DNA from: Pseudofulvimonas gallinarii
GTDB lineage: Bacteria > Pseudomonadota > Gammaproteobacteria > Xanthomonadales > UBA2363
Assembly: GCF_004343305.1 (NCBI RefSeq)
Contig: NZ_SMAF01000024.1
Span: 1 to 48,000, forward strand
DNA length: 48,000 bases
Direction of reading: 5' to 3'
The notes under the pieces were generated by a model. The model was not told the origin of the DNA. It made no database searches and worked only from the letters and a program-made list of their open reading frames with translations. This document shows, piece by piece, positions 8,292 to 17,844 of this stretch (within the stretch, counting starts at the first letter, position 1; every line of letters begins with the position of its first letter). The translations under genes and the position numbers were made by a program.

Positions 8292-8618
8292 ACGGGGCAA
8301 GTATGACCCGATGGGCGGCACAAGACACCCGACCAGCGGAAGGAAGGCAGGCGCCTCGGCCTCGGAAGTGGGCCCCAGACGTCCGGCCGCGGCCGGCAGC
8401 GGCCGGCGAGCATTCCTGGAGATGCAGTCCGCGGAGCATCGCCCGCGAGAGCGGGACGGGACGGGACGAAGGCGCTGGACGACGTGCACATGGGTCAAGG
8501 CAGGATCACGCGCGCATGGGAGGGACTGCACGGCCTCCGGCGCAGCGCACCGCCCTTGCGCTGGTGCCTGTCCCAACCCTGCCCGTGCCGGTCGCGCCCG
8601 CCGGCGATGATCCGCGGC
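8292..8618. other. Gene-free stretch between fimT leader and ispH
   Basis: The 369-bp gap 8250-8618 holds the fimT ribosome-binding site and the palindrome at 8273-8291. The rest is GC-rich with clustered GGCCGGC-type motifs around 8390-8412. I find no convincing -10/-35 pair, small gene or terminator; long open frames here on the plus strand are shadows of ispH. Confidence 0.5.
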
Positions 8619-9578
8619 CTAGACCAGCTGCGCGCGCAACTCGCGGGGCAGCGCGAACACCACGTCCTCGGGCTTGCCGTCGAGCTCCTCGACGGAGTCG
8701 GCGCCCAGTTCCCGCAGGCGGTCCACCACGCCCTGTACCAGGCGCTCGGGGGCCGAGGCGCCGGCAGTCAGGCCGATGCGACCGCGCCCCTGCAGCCACG
8801 CCGTCTGGATATCGTCGGCGCCGTCGATCAGATAGGCCGGAATGCCGGCCTTGGCGGCCAGTTCGCGCAGGCGGTTGGAATTGGAGGAATTCACCGAGCC
8901 GACGACCAGCACCAGATCGCAGTGCTCGGCCAGCCGGCGCACGGCATCCTGGCGGTTCTGGGTGGCGTAGCAGATGTCGTCGCGGCGCGGACCGGCGATG
9001 GCCGGGAAACGGCGCTGCAATGCCTCGATGATTTCGCGGGTGTCGTCGACGGACAGCGTGGTCTGGGTGACGAATGCCACCAGCGCCGGATCGCGCACCT
9101 GGACCTGCTCGGCGTCGGCGACGGTCTCGATCAGCTGGATGCGTGCGCCACCGCAGTTGCCGGCGTCCCACTGCCCCAGCGTACCCTCGACTTCCGGATG
9201 GCCGGCATGGCCGATCATCAGCACGTCACGGCCGGCCTTGCAGTGCTGGGCGACCTCGATGTGCACCTTGGTGACCAGCGGGCAGGTGGCGTCATAGACG
9301 CGCAGGCCGCGCTTGCCGCCTTCCTCGCGCACCGCCTGCGAGACGCCATGGGCGGAGAACACGACCGTGCCGTTGTCCGGCACCTCGTCCAGTTCCTCGA
9401 CGAAGATCGCACCACGACGACGCAGGCCGTCGACGACGAAACGATTGTGGACCACTTCGTGGCGCACATAGATCGGTGCACCGAAGGCATCGAGCAGGCG
9501 GTCGACGATCTCGATGGCGCGGTCGACGCCGGCGCAGAAACCGCGGGGATTGGCGAGCAGGACTTCCATGGCGGGCAT
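8619..9578 (-). CDS. ispH: 4-hydroxy-3-methylbut-2-enyl diphosphate reductase IspH
   Basis: 319 residues, standard for IspH (LytB). It catalyses the last step of the MEP isoprenoid pathway, reducing HMBPP to IPP and DMAPP with an iron-sulfur cluster. The three cluster cysteines are visible in N-P-R-G-F-C-A-G near residue 15, D-A-T-C-P-L near 99 and D-D-I-C-Y-A-T near 200, together with T-Q-T-T-L-S and S-S-N-S-N-R-L. The ATG at 9578 or the one three codons in (9569) may be used. It lies 49 bp downstream of lspA, the common lspA-ispH pairing. Confidence 0.97.
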   Translation of the reverse strand: MPAMEVLLANPRGFCAGVDRAIEIVDRLLDAFGAPIYVRHEVVHNRFVVDGLRRRGAIFVEELDEVPDNGTVVFSAHGVSQAVREEGGKRGLRVYDATCPLVTKVHIEVAQHCKAGRDVLMIGHAGHPEVEGTLGQWDAGNCGGARIQLIETVADAEQVQVRDPALVAFVTQTTLSVDDTREIIEALQRRFPAIAGPRRDDICYATQNRQDAVRRLAEHCDLVLVVGSVNSSNSNRLRELAAKAGIPAYLIDGADDIQTAWLQGRGRIGLTAGASAPERLVQGVVDRLRELGADSVEELDGKPEDVVFALPRELRAQLV

Positions 9579-9627
9579 TATCGCACCCCGTGAACGCCTT
9601 GCCGCATCGCGCGGCAGACGCCCGGGT

Positions 9628-10128
9628 TCAGCGTCCGATGCCGCGCGTGGGGAACAGCAGGCTGGCGATCAGTGCGACGGCGCCAAGCGTGATCGCGGCA
9701 TCCGCCAGGTTGAAGGCCGGGAAATGCCAGTGCTTCCAGTACACGTCGACGAAATCGACGACGTGCCCGTAACGGATGCGATCGATGACATTGCCGATGG
9801 CCCCGGCCAGGATGAGCGCGTAGGCCAGCCCGACCAGCCGCTGCGAGCGCGGCGTCTGGCGCAGCCAGTACACCAGCAACACGCTGACGCCCAAGGCGAG
9901 GATCGTGAACAGCCAGCGCTGCCAGCCGCCGGCATCACTGAGGAAGCTGAAGGCGGCGCCCTGGTTGAACACCAGCGTCCAGTTCAGGACCGGCAACACG
10001 GGCACCGGCTGGTAAGGCGTCAGGACGGATTCGGCCCAGAACTTGGTGAGCTGGTCGAGGACGACCAGGACCGCGCTCAGCCAGAGCCAGACCAGTGCAG
10101 TGCGCGAGGGCGCGGCAGTCACTGGCAC
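9628..10128 (-). CDS. lspA: Lipoprotein signal peptidase LspA
   Basis: About 166 residues from a GTG at 10128 (a second GTG at 10122 is equally plausible; a GGGG run lies upstream). The longer open frame adds about 50 residues unlike LspA. It has four membrane helices. The aspartyl-protease residues are in G-N-V-I-D-R and F-N-L-A-D, and the F-N-Q-G-A-A-F-S motif is present. It removes signal peptides from diacylglyceryl-modified prolipoproteins made by Lgt, which is encoded at 28670 here. The gene that normally precedes lspA, ileS, is absent. Confidence 0.95.
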   Translation of the reverse strand: MPVTAAPSRTALVWLWLSAVLVVLDQLTKFWAESVLTPYQPVPVLPVLNWTLVFNQGAAFSFLSDAGGWQRWLFTILALGVSVLLVYWLRQTPRSQRLVGLAYALILAGAIGNVIDRIRYGHVVDFVDVYWKHWHFPAFNLADAAITLGAVALIASLLFPTRGIGR

Positions 10129-10282
10129 GTCCCCGCCAATGCGGCGCAATCCCCAGCCCGGCCAATGCGGAGCATCGGCGACGAAACACAGGCATCGGCG
10201 ACCGCACGGCAACACCCTGCTGGCTGGCCGCGCAATATGGACTGCGGCACCTGCCGCCCGCTCGCCCGACGACACCAGCGCA
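10129..10282. other. Operon junction between rsfS and lspA, no gene seen
   Basis: A 154-bp non-coding gap where ileS (upstream of lspA) and rlmH (downstream of rsfS) would be expected by comparison with related genomes. It contains the motif GCATCGGCGAC twice, near 10173 and 10191. I see no clear terminator or promoter. It may mark an old rearrangement. Confidence 0.4.
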
Positions 10283-10708
10283 TCAGGACGCTTCGGCGTG
10301 TTCGTCCCCGGCCGCCTGCGCGGCGGCCTGGCGCGCTTCCTCGGCGACGCCCCAGAGGCGCTCCAGACCGTAGAACTCGCGCACGCGCGGAAGCATGACG
10401 TGGACGATGATGTCGCCCAGGTCCACCAGCACCCACTCGCCTTCGCGCTCGCCTTCGACGCCGATGGGTGGCGCGCCCAGGCCCTTCAGCTGGCGCACGA
10501 CTTCGTCGGCAATCGACTTCACATGCCGGCTGGACGTGCCGGACGCAATGACGATCAGATCGGTGACGCTGGTCTTGCCGCGAACGTCGATTTCGCGGAT
10601 GTCATTGGCCTTGAGATCTTCGAGCGCGGCGATGACGCGGGCGCGCTGCTCATCCAGGTCGGGCGATGTCTTGGCCGCGTCGATGACGGCTTGGGTGTTC
10701 TGGGACAA
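10283..10708 (-). CDS. rsfS: Ribosomal silencing factor RsfS
   Basis: 141 residues of the RsfS/Iojap family. Core motifs are visible: [13 protein letters not shown] near residue 32, [14 protein letters not shown] near 49, [16 protein letters not shown] near 91, and [10 protein letters not shown]. It binds ribosomal protein uL14 and blocks subunit joining in slow growth. The C-terminus is an Ala-rich extension of about 25 residues. It lies downstream of nadD, its usual partner, separated by 75 bp with a strong palindrome. Confidence 0.96.
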   Translation of the reverse strand: MSQNTQAVIDAAKTSPDLDEQRARVIAALEDLKANDIREIDVRGKTSVTDLIVIASGTSSRHVKSIADEVVRQLKGLGAPPIGVEGEREGEWVLVDLGDIIVHVMLPRVREFYGLERLWGVAEEARQAAAQAAGDEHAEAS

Positions 10709-10750
10709 CCGGGCAACCTCTTGAAAGTGGCGGCCAGTATAGCGCTGCAG

Positions 10751-10766
10751 CGCGGTCCGGACCGCG
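10751..10766. repeat. Perfect 16-bp palindrome between nadD and rsfS
   Basis: CGCGGTCCGGACCGCG reads the same on both strands, followed by a second GTCCGGAC at 10771-10778. No T-run follows in either direction. It could be an mRNA hairpin that stabilises or uncouples the two cistrons, or a protein-binding site. Confidence 0.45.
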
Positions 10767-10783
10767 TCGGGTCCGGACGCCGT

Positions 10784-11428
10784 TCAGCGGTAGAGGCCGC
10801 GCGCCTGGATGTGGTCCAGCACCGGCTGCGGCAGCAGGTAGCGCGGCAGGCGGCCTTCGGCGAGGGAGGCGCGGATGAGGCTGGAGGAAATCGCCAGCGG
10901 CGTGACGCGGATCACCATCACGCGCCCGGCCGGTTCGCCGCGAAGGCGCTCGACCAGGCCGGTCCAGCGACCGGCCATGGCGTTGTGCAGGTCCGGTTCG
11001 AGCTTGTCCAGGCGCTGTCGTGGCCGCGTCATCGCGACCAGATGGGCCAGGCCGGTCAGCTCTTGCCAGCGGTGCCAGGCCGGTAACGCCCGGAAGGCAT
11101 CGGCACCGAGGACGAAGATCAGCGGGCGATCAGGGCCGAGTTCCTCGCGCAGTTCCAGCAGCGTGTCCACGCTGTAGCTCGGGCCCGTGCGCTCCAGCTC
11201 GCGACGATCCAGGCGCAGCCGGCCCTGTCCGGCCAGCGCCATCTCGATCATCGCCGCACGATCGGCCGCGCTGCCGCCCGGCGCCGAGCGGTGCGGCGGT
11301 TGCGCCGAGGGCATCAGGCGGACTTCACAGTCCAGTTGTTCCGACACTTCCCAGGCGACCCGCAGATGGCCGAAGTGGATCGGATCGAAGGTGCCACCGA
11401 AAACGGCGACGGGAGCCGGCCTTTCCAT
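10784..11428 (-). CDS. nadD: Nicotinate-nucleotide adenylyltransferase NadD
   Basis: 214 residues from the ATG at 11428, where the family N-terminus begins (V-A-V-F-G-G-T-F-D-P-I-H-F-G-H). It adenylates nicotinate mononucleotide to deamido-NAD in NAD synthesis. The nucleotidyltransferase H-x-G-H motif and the C-terminal I-S-S-S-L-I-R motif are present. It starts 13 bp after the holA stop, continuing the leuS-lptE-holA-nadD-rsfS transcription unit. Confidence 0.96.
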   Translation of the reverse strand: MERPAPVAVFGGTFDPIHFGHLRVAWEVSEQLDCEVRLMPSAQPPHRSAPGGSAADRAAMIEMALAGQGRLRLDRRELERTGPSYSVDTLLELREELGPDRPLIFVLGADAFRALPAWHRWQELTGLAHLVAMTRPRQRLDKLEPDLHNAMAGRWTGLVERLRGEPAGRVMVIRVTPLAISSSLIRASLAEGRLPRYLLPQPVLDHIQARGLYR

Positions 11429-11441
11429 GCCTGCGCAGTCC

Positions 11442-12488
11442 TCAGTGGCGTGCCGCGGCACGGGGACGACCGCCGGCGGCGAGGCGCAGCAGCAGGCGTT
11501 CGGTTTCCAGCCACACATCGCCCGCCTCGCGGCCCTTGGCCATGCGGTCCAGGCGCGACAGCGTCAGCAGCGCGCGGCGACAGCCGGGGGCGCGGATGCG
11601 GCGCAACGCGCGCTGGTAAAGCGCCACGCGACTGTCCCAGACGCGCTCGGCGCGCAACGCCTGCGCTGTCGGACGACCCTCGCTTTCCGCATCGGCGACA
11701 CGGGCCAGCAGCTCCACCTGGCCGCCCAGCCACGAAAGGATCGGCACCGGCTGTTCGCCTTCAGCGCGCAGCGCCTGCAGGATGCGCGTGGCCCGTGCGG
11801 CGTCTCCGGCGAGCACGGCATCGGTGAGCGCGAACACATCCAGGCGCGACTGTTGCGCCAGCACCGCGTCCAGGCGGTCGGCATCCAGGCTGCCCTGCTC
11901 GCCCAGCATCACCAGCTTGTCGATTTCCTGCGCGCAGGCGAGCAGGTTGCCTTCGGTGCGCTCGGCCAGCAGCTGCACCGCATCCAGCGTCAGCGTGACG
12001 CCACGCGCACGCGAACGCTGGGCGATCCAGTCCGGCAGGTCGTCGCGCTTCACCGGCCACACCGGCACATACCAGCCGCGCTGCGCCAGCGCCTCGACCC
12101 AGCCGGTTTCCCAGGCCTTGCCCCACTGCGTGCAAGTCACCAGCAGCACGGTGTCGGGCGGCATCGCCGCCGCCCAGTCCTTGAGCGCTTCGGCGCCCTC
12201 CTTGCCGGGCTTGCCACCGGGCAGGCGCAGATCGACGAGCTTGCGGTCACCGCCGAACAGCGAACCCTGCTGGCTGCTGGCGGCAAGATGTCCCCAGTCG
12301 AAACCGCTCTCGCCCGCTTCCAGCACCTCGCGTTCGATGAAGGCCTGGCGACGCGCGGCGGCACGCACGGCGTCGGCCGCCTCCAGCAGCAGCAGCGGCT
12401 CCTGTCCGGCCAGCAGATAAACCGGCGCCAGCGGCTCGCGTTCCAGGTGTCGGTGCAGCTGCTCCAGCCGCGCGGACTTCACGGCCAC
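11442..12488 (-). CDS. holA: DNA polymerase III subunit delta HolA
   Basis: 348 residues from a GTG at 12488, chosen for AAGGA seven bases upstream; Escherichia coli HolA is 343. The delta subunit opens the beta clamp within the clamp loader. The N-terminal segment P-V-Y-L-L-A-G-Q-E-P-L-L-L-L-E-A is typical, followed by an AAA+-like fold without a Walker A motif, as expected for delta, and a C-terminal collar domain. It follows lptE by 31 bp, the conserved order. Confidence 0.94.
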   Translation of the reverse strand: MAVKSARLEQLHRHLEREPLAPVYLLAGQEPLLLLEAADAVRAAARRQAFIEREVLEAGESGFDWGHLAASSQQGSLFGGDRKLVDLRLPGGKPGKEGAEALKDWAAAMPPDTVLLVTCTQWGKAWETGWVEALAQRGWYVPVWPVKRDDLPDWIAQRSRARGVTLTLDAVQLLAERTEGNLLACAQEIDKLVMLGEQGSLDADRLDAVLAQQSRLDVFALTDAVLAGDAARATRILQALRAEGEQPVPILSWLGGQVELLARVADAESEGRPTAQALRAERVWDSRVALYQRALRRIRAPGCRRALLTLSRLDRMAKGREAGDVWLETERLLLRLAAGGRPRAAARH

Positions 12489-12519
12489 GATGTCATCCTT
12501 CCCGCGGACTTCGGAACGT

Positions 12520-13032
12520 TCACGGCAGGCTCGTGCCCACCGCTTCGATGCGGCGCAGGATCGCACGCACCATCTCGCGTTCGAGGTCACCACGCAGGGC
12601 TTCCTCCTGGCCGGCGACGCCCAGCGCGTCGCGCTCGTCGAAGACGAAGTCGCGCTCCAGCAGGATCACCTGCTTCGGCATCAGAAGGCTGCCGTCGGCG
12701 CCCAGCACCTCGAACTCGACGCGATGGCGGACGGCGTACTCGCGCACGCGCGCCTGCTCGCTGATGGTCAGGGCTTCGGAATAGGCCCGGTTGACCGGGA
12801 CGCGCAGCACGGCCACGTCCAGGGCATCGGCGGGCATCAGCCTGACGCCGGCCCGCTCCAGCGCGGCCACCAGTTCGCGCTTGATGCGCGGCCCGGTGTC
12901 GGCCATGTCCAGGCGCAACTGGCGCAGGCTGTCCGGAAGGTCGGCTTCGCCGCGCAGTTTGAAACCGCAGCTGGCCAGCAGGAGGGCGCAGGCCAGGACG
13001 AGGAAGGGGACGCGCAGCTTCAGGACGGACAC
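12520..13032 (-). CDS. lptE: LPS-assembly lipoprotein LptE
   Basis: 170 residues from a GTG at 13032, chosen because AAGGAG lies about 10 bases upstream and a signal peptide follows at once. The lipobox is L-A-S-C with Cys near residue 20, followed by G-F-K-L-R-G, the LptE signature. LptE plugs the LptD barrel in the outer membrane for LPS export. The C-terminal R-A-I-L-R-R-I helix is typical. The gene starts 41 bp after leuS, the classic leuS-lptE-holA order. Confidence 0.94.
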   Translation of the reverse strand: MSVLKLRVPFLVLACALLLASCGFKLRGEADLPDSLRQLRLDMADTGPRIKRELVAALERAGVRLMPADALDVAVLRVPVNRAYSEALTISEQARVREYAVRHRVEFEVLGADGSLLMPKQVILLERDFVFDERDALGVAGQEEALRGDLEREMVRAILRRIEAVGTSLP

Positions 13033-13073
13033 GTTGGCGAAGCTCCTTCGAAGGGTCACGATGCGGTCCGTAC

Positions 13074-15806
13074 TCAGACCACGATGTTGACGATCTTGCC
13101 CGGCACGACGATCACCTTCTTCGGCGCCTGGCCGTCGAGGAAGCGGATCACTTCCGGCAAGGCAAGTGCCTGCGCCTGCACGCCGTCGCGGTCGGCATCG
13201 ACCGCCACGTCCATGGTCGCGCGCAGCTTGCCGTTGACCTGCACCGCCAGCGTCACCGCGGCGCGCTGCAGCGCCCCCGGGTCGGCCTTCGGGAACGGCT
13301 GGTCGTCGACCAGGGTTTCGCCGTGCCCAAGCGCCTGCCAAAGGCCGTGGCAGACGTGCGGTGCGATCGGGTTCAGCAGCAGGGTGATGGTCTCCCAGGC
13401 TTCCTGCGCCAGAGCGCGTCCCTGCTCGCTGCCGTCATCGGCCTTCGCCAGCGCATTCATCAGTTCCATCACCGCGGCGATGGCGGTGTTGAACGCCAGG
13501 CGGCGACCGAAGTCGTCACCGACCTTGACGATGGTTTCGTGCAGCTTGCGGCGCAGGTCGCGCTGTGCCGGCGTCAGCGCGGCGACATCCAGCGCCGGCG
13601 CGGGGCCGGCCGCGACATGGCGGCGCACCTGCGACCACAGACGCCGCAGGAAGCGCGCCATGCCTTCGACACCCGCCTCGTTCCATTCCAGCCCCTGGTC
13701 GGGCGGCGCCGCGAACATCGAGAACAGGCGGACCGTGTCGGCGCCGTAGCGCGCCACCATCGCCTGCGGGTCGACACCGTTGTTCTTCGACTTGGACATC
13801 TTTTCGGTGGCGCCGATGCTCACCGGCGCGCCGTCACTGCGCAGCGTCGCGCCGGTGACGCGACCACGCTCATCGCGCTGGATGTCGACGTCGGCGGGAT
13901 TGATCCATTCCTTGCCGCCGTTCGCCATGTCCCGGAAGAAGGTTTCCGCCACGACCATGCCCTGGCAGAGGAGATTGACCGCCGGTTCGTCGCTGCCGAC
14001 GAAGCCACAGTCGCGCAGCAGCTTGTGGTAGAAGCGGAAATACAGCAGGTGCAGGATGGCGTGCTCGATGCCGCCGATGTACTGGTCCACCGGGAGCCAG
14101 TAATTGGCGCGCTCGTCGACAATGTCGTCCGCGCCCGGGCTGGTGTAGCGCGCGTAGTACCAGCTCGATTCCATGAAGGTATCGAAGGTGTCGGTCTCGC
14201 GTTCGGCGGCGCCGCCGCAGTGCGGACAGGTGGTCTTCCGCCATTCCGGATCGGCCTTGATCGGCGAAGTGACGCCGGAGAACGCCACGTCCTCGGGCAA
14301 CCGCACCGGCAACTGGTCTTCCGGCACCGGCACGTCGCCGCAGCGGGCGCAGTGGATCATCGGGATCGGACAGCCCCAGTAGCGCTGGCGGCTGACGCCC
14401 CAGTCGCGCAGGCGGTAGTTGACGCGGCGACGCCCGACACCTTCGGCTTCCAGTCGCGCAGCGATGGCGTCAAAGGCCTGCTGGAAATCCAGGCCGTCGA
14501 ATTCCCCGGAGTTCACCAGCCAGCCGCGCTCGGTGTAGGCGCCCTGTTCGGCGATCGACAGCTCGAAACGCTCGACGGTGTGCACGGCCGCATCCAGGGT
14601 GTGTGCATCGATCGTGCTGCCGGCCGACAGTGCCTGGCGCATCGGATCGGCGCCGACGCCACTGGCCAGGTCGTGGCCGATCTCGCGGATGGCGTCGCGC
14701 ACGCCGCCATCGACGATCACCATGCGCACCGGCAGGCTGTAAGCCTGGGCGAATTCCCAGTCGCGCTGGTCATGGCCGGGCACGGCCATGACGGCGCCGG
14801 TGCCATAGTTCATCAGCACGAAGTTGGCGACGAACACCGGCAACTCCTCGCCGGTAACCGGATGGATGGCGCGCAGGCCGGTATCCATGCCGCGCTTTTC
14901 CTGCGTTTCAAGTTCCGCCTCGGAAACGCCACCCTTGCGCAGCTCTTCGATGAAGTCGCCGAGCATCGGCTTGTCCTGGCGCGCACGCTGGGCCAGCGGA
15001 TGTTCGGCGGCAATGGAGATGAACGTCACGCCCATCAGCGTGTCCGGGCGCGTCGTGAAGACGGTGACCGGATCAAGATCATTGCCCTCGGCATCCCGCA
15101 CATTGAAGGTGATCTCCAGGCCTTCGCTGCGCCCGATCCAGTTGCGCTGCATCGTCTTCACCGATTCCGGCCAGCCTTCCAGGCGGTCGAGATCGTCCAG
15201 CAGCTCCTGTGCGTAGTCGGTGATCTTCAGGAACCACTGCGGAATCTCACGTTTCTCCACCAGCGCGCCCGAGCGCCAGCCGCGGCCGTCGATGACCTGC
15301 TCGTTGGCCAGCACCGTCTGGTCCACCGGGTCCCAGTTGACGACGCTGTTCTTGCGATACACCAGCCCCTTCCTGAACAGGCGCACGAACATCCGCTGCT
15401 CGTGAACGTAGTAGTCCGGACGGCAGGTGGCGAATTCGCGCGACCAGTCGATGGCGTAGCCGAGCGCACGCAGCTGCTCGCGCATGTGCTCGATGTTCGC
15501 GTAAGTCCACTTCGCCGGCGCGGTGTTGTTCCTGATGGCGGCGTTTTCGGCCGGCAGGCCGAAGGCATCCCAGCCCATCGGCTGCAGCACGTTCCTGCCG
15601 AGCATGCGCTGGTAGCGGCTGATCACGTCGCCGATGGTGTAGTTGCGCACGTGGCCCATGTGCAGGGCGCCGGACGGGTACGGCAGCATCGACAGGCAGA
15701 AATACTTCGGCCGCGCCGGGTCCTCCTTGACCTCGAAGGCGCGCGTACGCGTCCAATAATCCTGTGCGGCGGCCTCGAGGGCGGCGGCTTCGTACTGCTC
15801 CTGCAT
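13074..15806 (-). CDS. leuS: Leucyl-tRNA synthetase
   Basis: 910 residues from the ATG at 15806 (M-Q-E-Q-Y), slightly longer than Escherichia coli LeuRS (860). It is a class I synthetase. The HIGH-type motif is H-M-G-H at 49-52 and KMSKS lies at about 667-671, followed by K-N-N-G-V-D-P. The editing (CP1) domain lies between about 220 and 420 with T-T-R-P-D-T, and a zinc-type C-x2-C ... C-x2-C lies in the middle (C-A-R-C and C-P-H-C). It heads the leuS-lptE-holA-nadD-rsfS unit and is divergent from the DUF4442 gene. Confidence 0.97.
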   Translation of the reverse strand: MQEQYEAAALEAAAQDYWTRTRAFEVKEDPARPKYFCLSMLPYPSGALHMGHVRNYTIGDVISRYQRMLGRNVLQPMGWDAFGLPAENAAIRNNTAPAKWTYANIEHMREQLRALGYAIDWSREFATCRPDYYVHEQRMFVRLFRKGLVYRKNSVVNWDPVDQTVLANEQVIDGRGWRSGALVEKREIPQWFLKITDYAQELLDDLDRLEGWPESVKTMQRNWIGRSEGLEITFNVRDAEGNDLDPVTVFTTRPDTLMGVTFISIAAEHPLAQRARQDKPMLGDFIEELRKGGVSEAELETQEKRGMDTGLRAIHPVTGEELPVFVANFVLMNYGTGAVMAVPGHDQRDWEFAQAYSLPVRMVIVDGGVRDAIREIGHDLASGVGADPMRQALSAGSTIDAHTLDAAVHTVERFELSIAEQGAYTERGWLVNSGEFDGLDFQQAFDAIAARLEAEGVGRRRVNYRLRDWGVSRQRYWGCPIPMIHCARCGDVPVPEDQLPVRLPEDVAFSGVTSPIKADPEWRKTTCPHCGGAAERETDTFDTFMESSWYYARYTSPGADDIVDERANYWLPVDQYIGGIEHAILHLLYFRFYHKLLRDCGFVGSDEPAVNLLCQGMVVAETFFRDMANGGKEWINPADVDIQRDERGRVTGATLRSDGAPVSIGATEKMSKSKNNGVDPQAMVARYGADTVRLFSMFAAPPDQGLEWNEAGVEGMARFLRRLWSQVRRHVAAGPAPALDVAALTPAQRDLRRKLHETIVKVGDDFGRRLAFNTAIAAVMELMNALAKADDGSEQGRALAQEAWETITLLLNPIAPHVCHGLWQALGHGETLVDDQPFPKADPGALQRAAVTLAVQVNGKLRATMDVAVDADRDGVQAQALALPEVIRFLDGQAPKKVIVVPGKIVNIVV

Positions 15807-15930
15807 GACGGTACCGGTGTGCTGAACGTGGACCGCGCAGCCTAGCGCACTGCACAATAACCGCCAACCTCGCCCGCCCCTGCCGGCCGTCCAGCACGGC
15901 CCGGCCATCGCCCCGGAGCCGCCCCGCCCG

Positions 15931-16389
15931 ATGTACGTCTCCGCCCGCCGCATGCGCTGGATCCTCAACCTGTGGCCGCCGTTCCTGTTCACCGGCGTCC
16001 GCGTCCGGGCGATCGCCGCCGACTATTCCCGTGCCGAGGTGGTCCTTCGCCGGCGCTGGTACAACCGCAATGCCGTCGGCACCCATTTCGGCGGCAGCCT
16101 GTTCGCCATGACCGATCCGTTCTGGATGCTGCTGGTCATGCAGCGCCTGGGCCGCGACTACGTGGTCTGGGACAAGGCGGCGGAAATCGACTTCGTGGCG
16201 CCGGGGCGCAGTGATGTCCACGCCCGTTTCGAGCTCGACGGCGAAACGGTGGAGGAACTTCGCGCCGCCACGGCCGACGGGCATCGCCATCTGCGCTGGT
16301 TCGACACCGATGTCGTGGACGGCACGGGCAAAGTGATCGCACGCGTCCGCAAGCAGCTCTACATCCGCAAGAAGCGCCCATCCGCCTGA
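15931..16389 (+). CDS. DUF4442 hotdog-fold protein (thioesterase-like)
   Basis: 152 residues. W-I-L-N-L-W-P-P-F near residue 10, then T-G-V-R-V and [21 protein letters not shown] near 45-65, match the DUF4442 pattern, whose members adopt the acyl-CoA thioesterase hotdog fold. Substrate and activity are unknown. The C-terminal strand V-R-K-Q-L-Y-I-R ends the fold. There is no signal peptide, so it should be cytosolic. A second ATG at 15952 could also start it. It is divergent from leuS and 122 bp upstream of a secreted amidohydrolase. Confidence 0.8.
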   Translation: MYVSARRMRWILNLWPPFLFTGVRVRAIAADYSRAEVVLRRRWYNRNAVGTHFGGSLFAMTDPFWMLLVMQRLGRDYVVWDKAAEIDFVAPGRSDVHARFELDGETVEELRAATADGHRHLRWFDTDVVDGTGKVIARVRKQLYIRKKRPSA

Positions 16390-16511
16390 GGCCCGCCCGC
16401 TCGCCAGCCCGCCAGTCGGCCTGTCGCTGACCGGCGGCGGCCCGGCGCAGGCCATCGGGCCCCACGCGGCGCCGCGCTATCTTTGGCGCTGGCTCACCGA
16501 GGGAGAAAGCC

Positions 16512-17795
16512 ATGCGCCTTGCCTTGCTCGTCGCCGCCCTGCTGCCTTTCACGGCGCAGGCTGCCGGCTCCGTCACCATCATCGACTGCGGCCATGTATT
16601 CGATGCCGAAAACGCGCGCCTCACCGGGCCGCGCAGCATCGTCGTCCGCGATGGCCGCATCGAATCCGTCGCCACGTCGGTGCCGGCCCAGGAGGGCGTC
16701 GAGCGCATCGACCTGCGCGCACACACCTGCCTGCCGGGCCTGATCGACTCCCATGTCCACCTCGGCAGCCAGACCAGCCCGCAAGCCTACGCGGAAGGCT
16801 TCCGGCTCAATCCCGAAGACCACGCCTACCGCTCGGTCGGCTACGCCGAGAAGACGCTGCTGGCCGGATTCACCACCGTCCGCGACCTCGGTGGCGAGCG
16901 CACCCAGGGTTTGCGCAACGCGATCGACCAGGGCCTGGTCCGCGGGCCGCGCATCCTTGCCGCCGGCAAGTCGATCGCCACCACCGGCGGCCATGCCGAC
17001 CCGCGCAACGGCATCAGTCGCGAACTCGCCGCCTCGCTGGGTTATCCGGGACCGGAAGACGGCGTCGTCGCCGGCCCGATCGAAGCCCGCCGCGCCGTCC
17101 GCCAGCGCTACAAGGAAGGTTCCGACCTGATCAAGATCACCGCCACCGGTGGCGTGCTGTCGTTCGCGCGCAGCGGTGACAACCCGCAGTTCATGGAAGA
17201 CGAGATCCGTGCGATCGTCGAGACCGCGCGCGACTACGGATACCGCGTGGCCGCCCACGCGCATGGCGAGGAAGGCATCCGCCGCGCCGTTGCCGCCGGC
17301 GTCGACTCGATCGAACATGGCACCTACATGTCCGACCGCGTCATCGCGCTGATGAAGGAGAAAGGGACCTGGTACGTGCCGACGATCAGCGCCGGCGTCT
17401 TCGTCGCCGAACGCGCCGCGCAGCCGGGCTACTACCCGGAAATCGTCCGGCCAAAGGCCCTGGCGGTCGGGCCGCAGATCCAGCGCACCTTCGGCCGCGC
17501 CTGGCAGGCGGGCGTGAAGATCGCCTTTGGCACCGACGCCGGCGTGTTCTACCACGGCGACAACGCGCGCGAATTCGAGCTGATGGTGGAAGCCGGCATG
17601 CCGGCCGCGGCGGCGATCCAGAGCGCCACGCGCAACGCGGCCCAGCTGCTCGACCGCTGGGACGAGCTGGGGAGCATCACCGCAGGGAAGTGGGCCGATA
17701 TCGTCGCCGTGACCGGCGATCCCACGGCGGACATCAGCCTGATGCGCCGGGTCGGATTCGTGATGAAGGCCGGCGTGGTCTACAGCCGGCCCTGA
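16512..17795 (+). CDS. Secreted amidohydrolase / metal-dependent dipeptidase
   Basis: 427 residues with a signal peptide (about 1-18, ending A-Q-A-A). It belongs to the amidohydrolase superfamily, in the group related to imidazolonepropionase and Xaa-Pro/Xaa-Arg dipeptidases. Metal ligands are seen: H81-V-H83 after L-I-D-S, a K-I-T-A-T-G-G segment for the carboxylated Lys, H-A-H-G, I-E-H-G, and the catalytic Asp in G-T-D-A-G. The C-terminal S-I-T-A-G-K-W-A-D motif is typical. GGGAGAAA precedes the ATG. It probably hydrolyses small peptides or amides in the periplasm; the substrate cannot be told. Confidence 0.88.
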   Translation: MRLALLVAALLPFTAQAAGSVTIIDCGHVFDAENARLTGPRSIVVRDGRIESVATSVPAQEGVERIDLRAHTCLPGLIDSHVHLGSQTSPQAYAEGFRLNPEDHAYRSVGYAEKTLLAGFTTVRDLGGERTQGLRNAIDQGLVRGPRILAAGKSIATTGGHADPRNGISRELAASLGYPGPEDGVVAGPIEARRAVRQRYKEGSDLIKITATGGVLSFARSGDNPQFMEDEIRAIVETARDYGYRVAAHAHGEEGIRRAVAAGVDSIEHGTYMSDRVIALMKEKGTWYVPTISAGVFVAERAAQPGYYPEIVRPKALAVGPQIQRTFGRAWQAGVKIAFGTDAGVFYHGDNAREFELMVEAGMPAAAAIQSATRNAAQLLDRWDELGSITAGKWADIVAVTGDPTADISLMRRVGFVMKAGVVYSRP

Positions 17796-17799
17796 GGCC

Positions 17800-17830
17800 A
17801 TCGGGCAGGACACACAGACCGGCCCGATTT
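17800..17830. terminator. Weak hairpin between convergent genes
   Basis: ATCGGGC at 17800-17806 pairs with GCCCGAT at 17822-17828 across a 15-nt loop, followed by only TT. It lies between two convergent genes, so it could help end both transcripts, but the loop is long and the T-run is poor. Confidence 0.35.
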
Positions 17831-17844
17831 AGACTGTCAGGCGC

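Noticed and set aside
13323-15845. 840-codon open frame on the plus strand
   Set aside because: It is the antisense shadow of leuS, with no ribosome-binding site or domain; a common artefact of high GC.
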